DNA of 17,457 bases, from positions 1-17,457 of the forward strand of contig JAQCYU010000037.1 in NCBI GenBank assembly GCA_027682925.1, in the 5' to 3' direction. The notes beneath the pieces are model-generated. The model did no database searches and was not told the DNA's origin. It saw only the letters and a list, made by a program, of their open reading frames with translations. Shown piece by piece: positions 16,290-17,457 of the stretch. The stretch is from Coriobacteriaceae bacterium AF45-21 (GTDB taxonomy: Bacteria; Actinomycetota; Coriobacteriia; Coriobacteriales; Coriobacteriaceae). How positions within the stretch are numbered: position 1 is the stretch's first letter; the number at the start of each line of letters is the position of its first letter. The translations under genes were made by a program, and so were the position numbers.

Positions 16290-16436
16290 TTATTTAGGAC
16301 TAAGCAATCCTTTGAAAAAAATGTTTATAGTAAAATGTTCAGCTAAAGTAAACTTACATTCAGGATAATTTGAACAACCATAAAACGATTTTTTTAATAC
16401 AATATTGTTGCCACACTTAGGACATTTTCCTACAAG
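16290..16436 (-). pseudogene. Remnant of type IA topoisomerase C-terminal zinc ribbon
   Basis: Read on the minus strand from 16436, the frame encodes LVGKCPKCGNNIVLKKSF, then YGCSNYPECKFTLAEHF. This is a four-cysteine zinc ribbon (CPKC and CSNYPEC) of the kind found at the C-terminus of topoisomerase I/III. From memory it matches the plasmid topoisomerase fragment that accompanies erm(B) in pAM-beta-1- and Tn1545-type elements. After 16332 the usual continuation is replaced by 13 unrelated residues ending in TAA at 16290-16292. The gene has no catalytic part here and is cut at both ends. It marks the boundary region of the inserted DNA. Confidence 0.7.
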
Positions 16437-16437
16437 G

Positions 16438-16504
16438 GGTCCCGAGCGCTTAGTGGGAATTTGTACCCCTTATCGATACAAATTCCCCGTAGGCGCTAGG
16501 GACC
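16438..16504. repeat. 67-bp imperfect hairpin from Tn917-like terminal inverted repeat sequence
   Basis: Two 28-base arms (16438-16465 and 16477-16504) pair with four mismatches around an 11-base loop. The outer bases begin GGGGTCCCGAGCGC on the plus strand, which I recall as the terminal inverted repeat of Tn917 (Tn3 family, historically the source of erm(B)). The hairpin lies between the topoisomerase remnant and the small ORF downstream of erm(B), so it may also end erm(B) transcription. The Tn917 identity rests on memory of the repeat and was not searched. Confidence 0.65.
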
Positions 16505-16601
16505 TCTTTAGCTTCTTGGAAGCTGTCAGTAGTATATCTAATAATTTATCTCCATTCCCTTTAGTAACGTGTAACTTTCCAAATTTAAAAAAGCGACTCA
16601 T
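16470..16601 (-). CDS. Small 43-codon ORF downstream of erm(B), function unknown
   Basis: The ATG at 16601 lies four bases after the erm(B) stop, with a strong GGGAGGAAA ribosome binding site formed by the last erm(B) codons, so coupled translation is possible. The product begins MSRFFKFGKLHVTKGNGDKL and ends KRSLAPTGNLYR, the last dozen residues being encoded by the arm of the 67-bp hairpin. This short ORF regularly follows erm(B) in enterococcal and streptococcal elements. I recognise no domain. It is basic, with no clear membrane segment. It may be a truncated gene fused to transposon end sequence rather than a functional peptide. Confidence 0.5.
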   Translation of the reverse strand: MSRFFKFGKLHVTKGNGDKLLDILLTASKKLKRSLAPTGNLYR

Positions 16602-16605
16602 AGAA

Positions 16606-17349
16606 TTATTTCCTCCCGTTAAATAATAGATAACTATTAAAAATAGACAATACTTGCTCATAAGTAACGGTACTTAAATTGTTTACTTTGGCGTGTTTCA
16701 TTGCTTGATGAAACTGATTTTTAGTAAACAGTTGACGATATTCTCGATTGACCCATTTTGAAACAAAGTACGTATATAGCTTCCAATATTTATCTGGAAC
16801 ATCTGTGGTATGGCGGGTAAGTTTTATTAAGACACTGTTTACTTTTGGTTTAGGATGAAAGCATTCCGCTGGCAGCTTAAGCAATTGCTGAATCGAGACT
16901 TGAGTGTGCAAGAGCAACCCTAGTGTTCGGTGAATATCCAAGGTACGCTTGTAGAATCCTTCTTCAACAATCAGATAGATGTCAGACGCATGGCTTTCAA
17001 AAACCACTTTTTTAATAATTTGTGTGCTTAAATGGTAAGGAATACTCCCAACAATTTTATACCTCTGTTTGTTAGGGAATTGAAACTGTAGAATATCTTG
17101 GTGAATTAAAGTGACACGAGTGTTCAGTTTTAATTTTTCTGACGATAAGTTGAATAGATGACTGTCTAATTCAATAGACGTTACCTGTTTACTTATTTTA
17201 GCCAGTTTCGTCGTTAAATGCCCTTTACCTGTTCCAATTTCGTAAACGGTATCGGTTTCTTTTAAATTCAATTGTTTTATTATTTGGTTGAGTACTTTTT
17301 CACTCGTTAAAAAGTTTTGAGAATATTTTATATTTTTGTCATGTATCAC
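16606..17349 (-). CDS. erm(B): 23S rRNA adenine N6-dimethyltransferase Erm(B), start region altered
   Basis: Dimethylates A2058 (E. coli numbering) of 23S rRNA and confers resistance to macrolides, lincosamides and streptogramin B. From [15 protein letters not shown] to [11 protein letters not shown] it matches Erm(B) as I know it. The SAM loop is [14 protein letters not shown], and motif IV reads SIPY (NIPY in some copies). The usual start is ATG-AAC-AAA seven bases after AGGAG. Here two single bases appear missing, so the ATG at 17342 is out of frame and stops after four codons (ATG ACA AAA ATA TAA). The only in-frame start is the GTG at 17349, which overlaps the Shine-Dalgarno and would give MIHDKNIK. 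Either the two gaps are sequencing errors (favoured, as elsewhere in this window) or expression is impaired. AT-rich composition unlike the chromosome shows recent transfer. Confidence 0.95.
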   Translation of the reverse strand: MIHDKNIKYSQNFLTSEKVLNQIIKQLNLKETDTVYEIGTGKGHLTTKLAKISKQVTSIELDSHLFNLSSEKLKLNTRVTLIHQDILQFQFPNKQRYKIVGSIPYHLSTQIIKKVVFESHASDIYLIVEEGFYKRTLDIHRTLGLLLHTQVSIQQLLKLPAECFHPKPKVNSVLIKLTRHTTDVPDKYWKLYTYFVSKWVNREYRQLFTKNQFHQAMKHAKVNNLSTVTYEQVLSIFNSYLLFNGRK

Positions 17350-17364
17350 TCCTGAAGTGATTAC
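17343..17364 (-). promoter_or_regulatory. erm(B) Shine-Dalgarno-sequestering stem, part of the translational attenuator
   Basis: Read on the minus strand, GTAATCACT pairs with AGTGATAC across a short loop holding AGGAG, so the ribosome binding site is in or beside the stem. This is the last hairpin of the macrolide-inducible erm(B) attenuator. One base missing from the right arm (GATAC instead of the usual GATTAC) leaves a bulge. The leader peptide that senses stalled ribosomes would lie just beyond the right edge. Confidence 0.6.
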
Positions 17365-17457
17365 ATCAGTAAATAAATACAGAAGTTAAACGAATTGTTT
17401 GTAATTTTAGTTATCTGTTTAAAAAGTCATAAGATTAGTCACTGGTAGGAATTAATC
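17365..17457 (-). promoter_or_regulatory. 3' part of erm(B) leader mRNA region, leader peptide outside window
   Basis: AT-rich non-coding DNA whose minus strand resembles the erm(B) leader between the leader-peptide stop and the erm start (for example GATTAATTCCTACCAGTGAC at the edge). No ORF is seen. The promoter and leader ORF are not in the window. Confidence 0.55.

Overview
The window is mostly GC-rich chromosomal DNA. Its housekeeping genes and gene order (alaS-ruvX-mltG-yqeG-aroK-aroB; efp-asp23-nusB-xseB-tlyA-nadK-recN) suggest an Actinomycetota member of class Coriobacteriia, most likely Collinsella or a close relative. That assignment is inferred from protein style and gene order, not from a database search. 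From about 16,290 to the right end the base composition becomes strongly AT-rich, and the DNA is a mobile fragment of Gram-positive (enterococcal/streptococcal) type carrying the macrolide-lincosamide-streptogramin B resistance gene erm(B).

Layout, left to right. (1) 1-1795, minus: a three-domain fructose-type PTS permease (IIB-IIC-IIA) that runs off the left edge. It is divergent from a plus-strand RpiR-family phosphosugar regulator (2066-2923), and the shared intergenic region contains overlapping palindromes that could be its operator. (2) 2984-8077, minus: one long cluster read from a TATAAT promoter near 8135-8140: efp, asp23-like, nusB, xseB, tlyA, nadK, recN. The genes are tightly packed, with start/stop overlaps or ribosome binding sites inside the preceding gene. 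(3) 8237-9366, minus: an M24B Xaa-Pro peptidase with its own rho-independent terminator. (4) 9499-16172, minus: alaS, ruvX, mltG, yqeG, aroK and an AroB-like gene, read from a recognisable promoter just after the terminator of an unseen upstream gene. (5) 16290-17457: a topoisomerase zinc-ribbon remnant, a 67-bp hairpin built from Tn917-like terminal repeat sequence, a 43-codon ORF, erm(B) and part of its regulatory leader. The leader peptide itself lies beyond the right edge.

Two things stand out. First, the AroB-like protein is an intact, full-length reading frame of normal size, but it lacks essentially every catalytic residue of 3-dehydroquinate synthase while its shikimate kinase neighbour keeps its active site. 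It looks like a pseudoenzyme. Second, the sequence carries about a dozen apparent one- or two-base deletions (fruA, tlyA x2, xseB, nusB, pepP, aroK, alaS x2, and two at the erm(B) start). For six chromosomal genes, adding back the inferred bases restores a conserved C- or N-terminus, and the gene length becomes an exact multiple of three. This is best explained by deletion-type sequencing errors rather than by pseudogenes, and these loci are annotated here at their corrected extents.

I did not find a CRISPR array, tRNA, rRNA, riboswitch, toxin-antitoxin pair or recognisable defence system. The most plausible undescribed item is the degenerate AroB.
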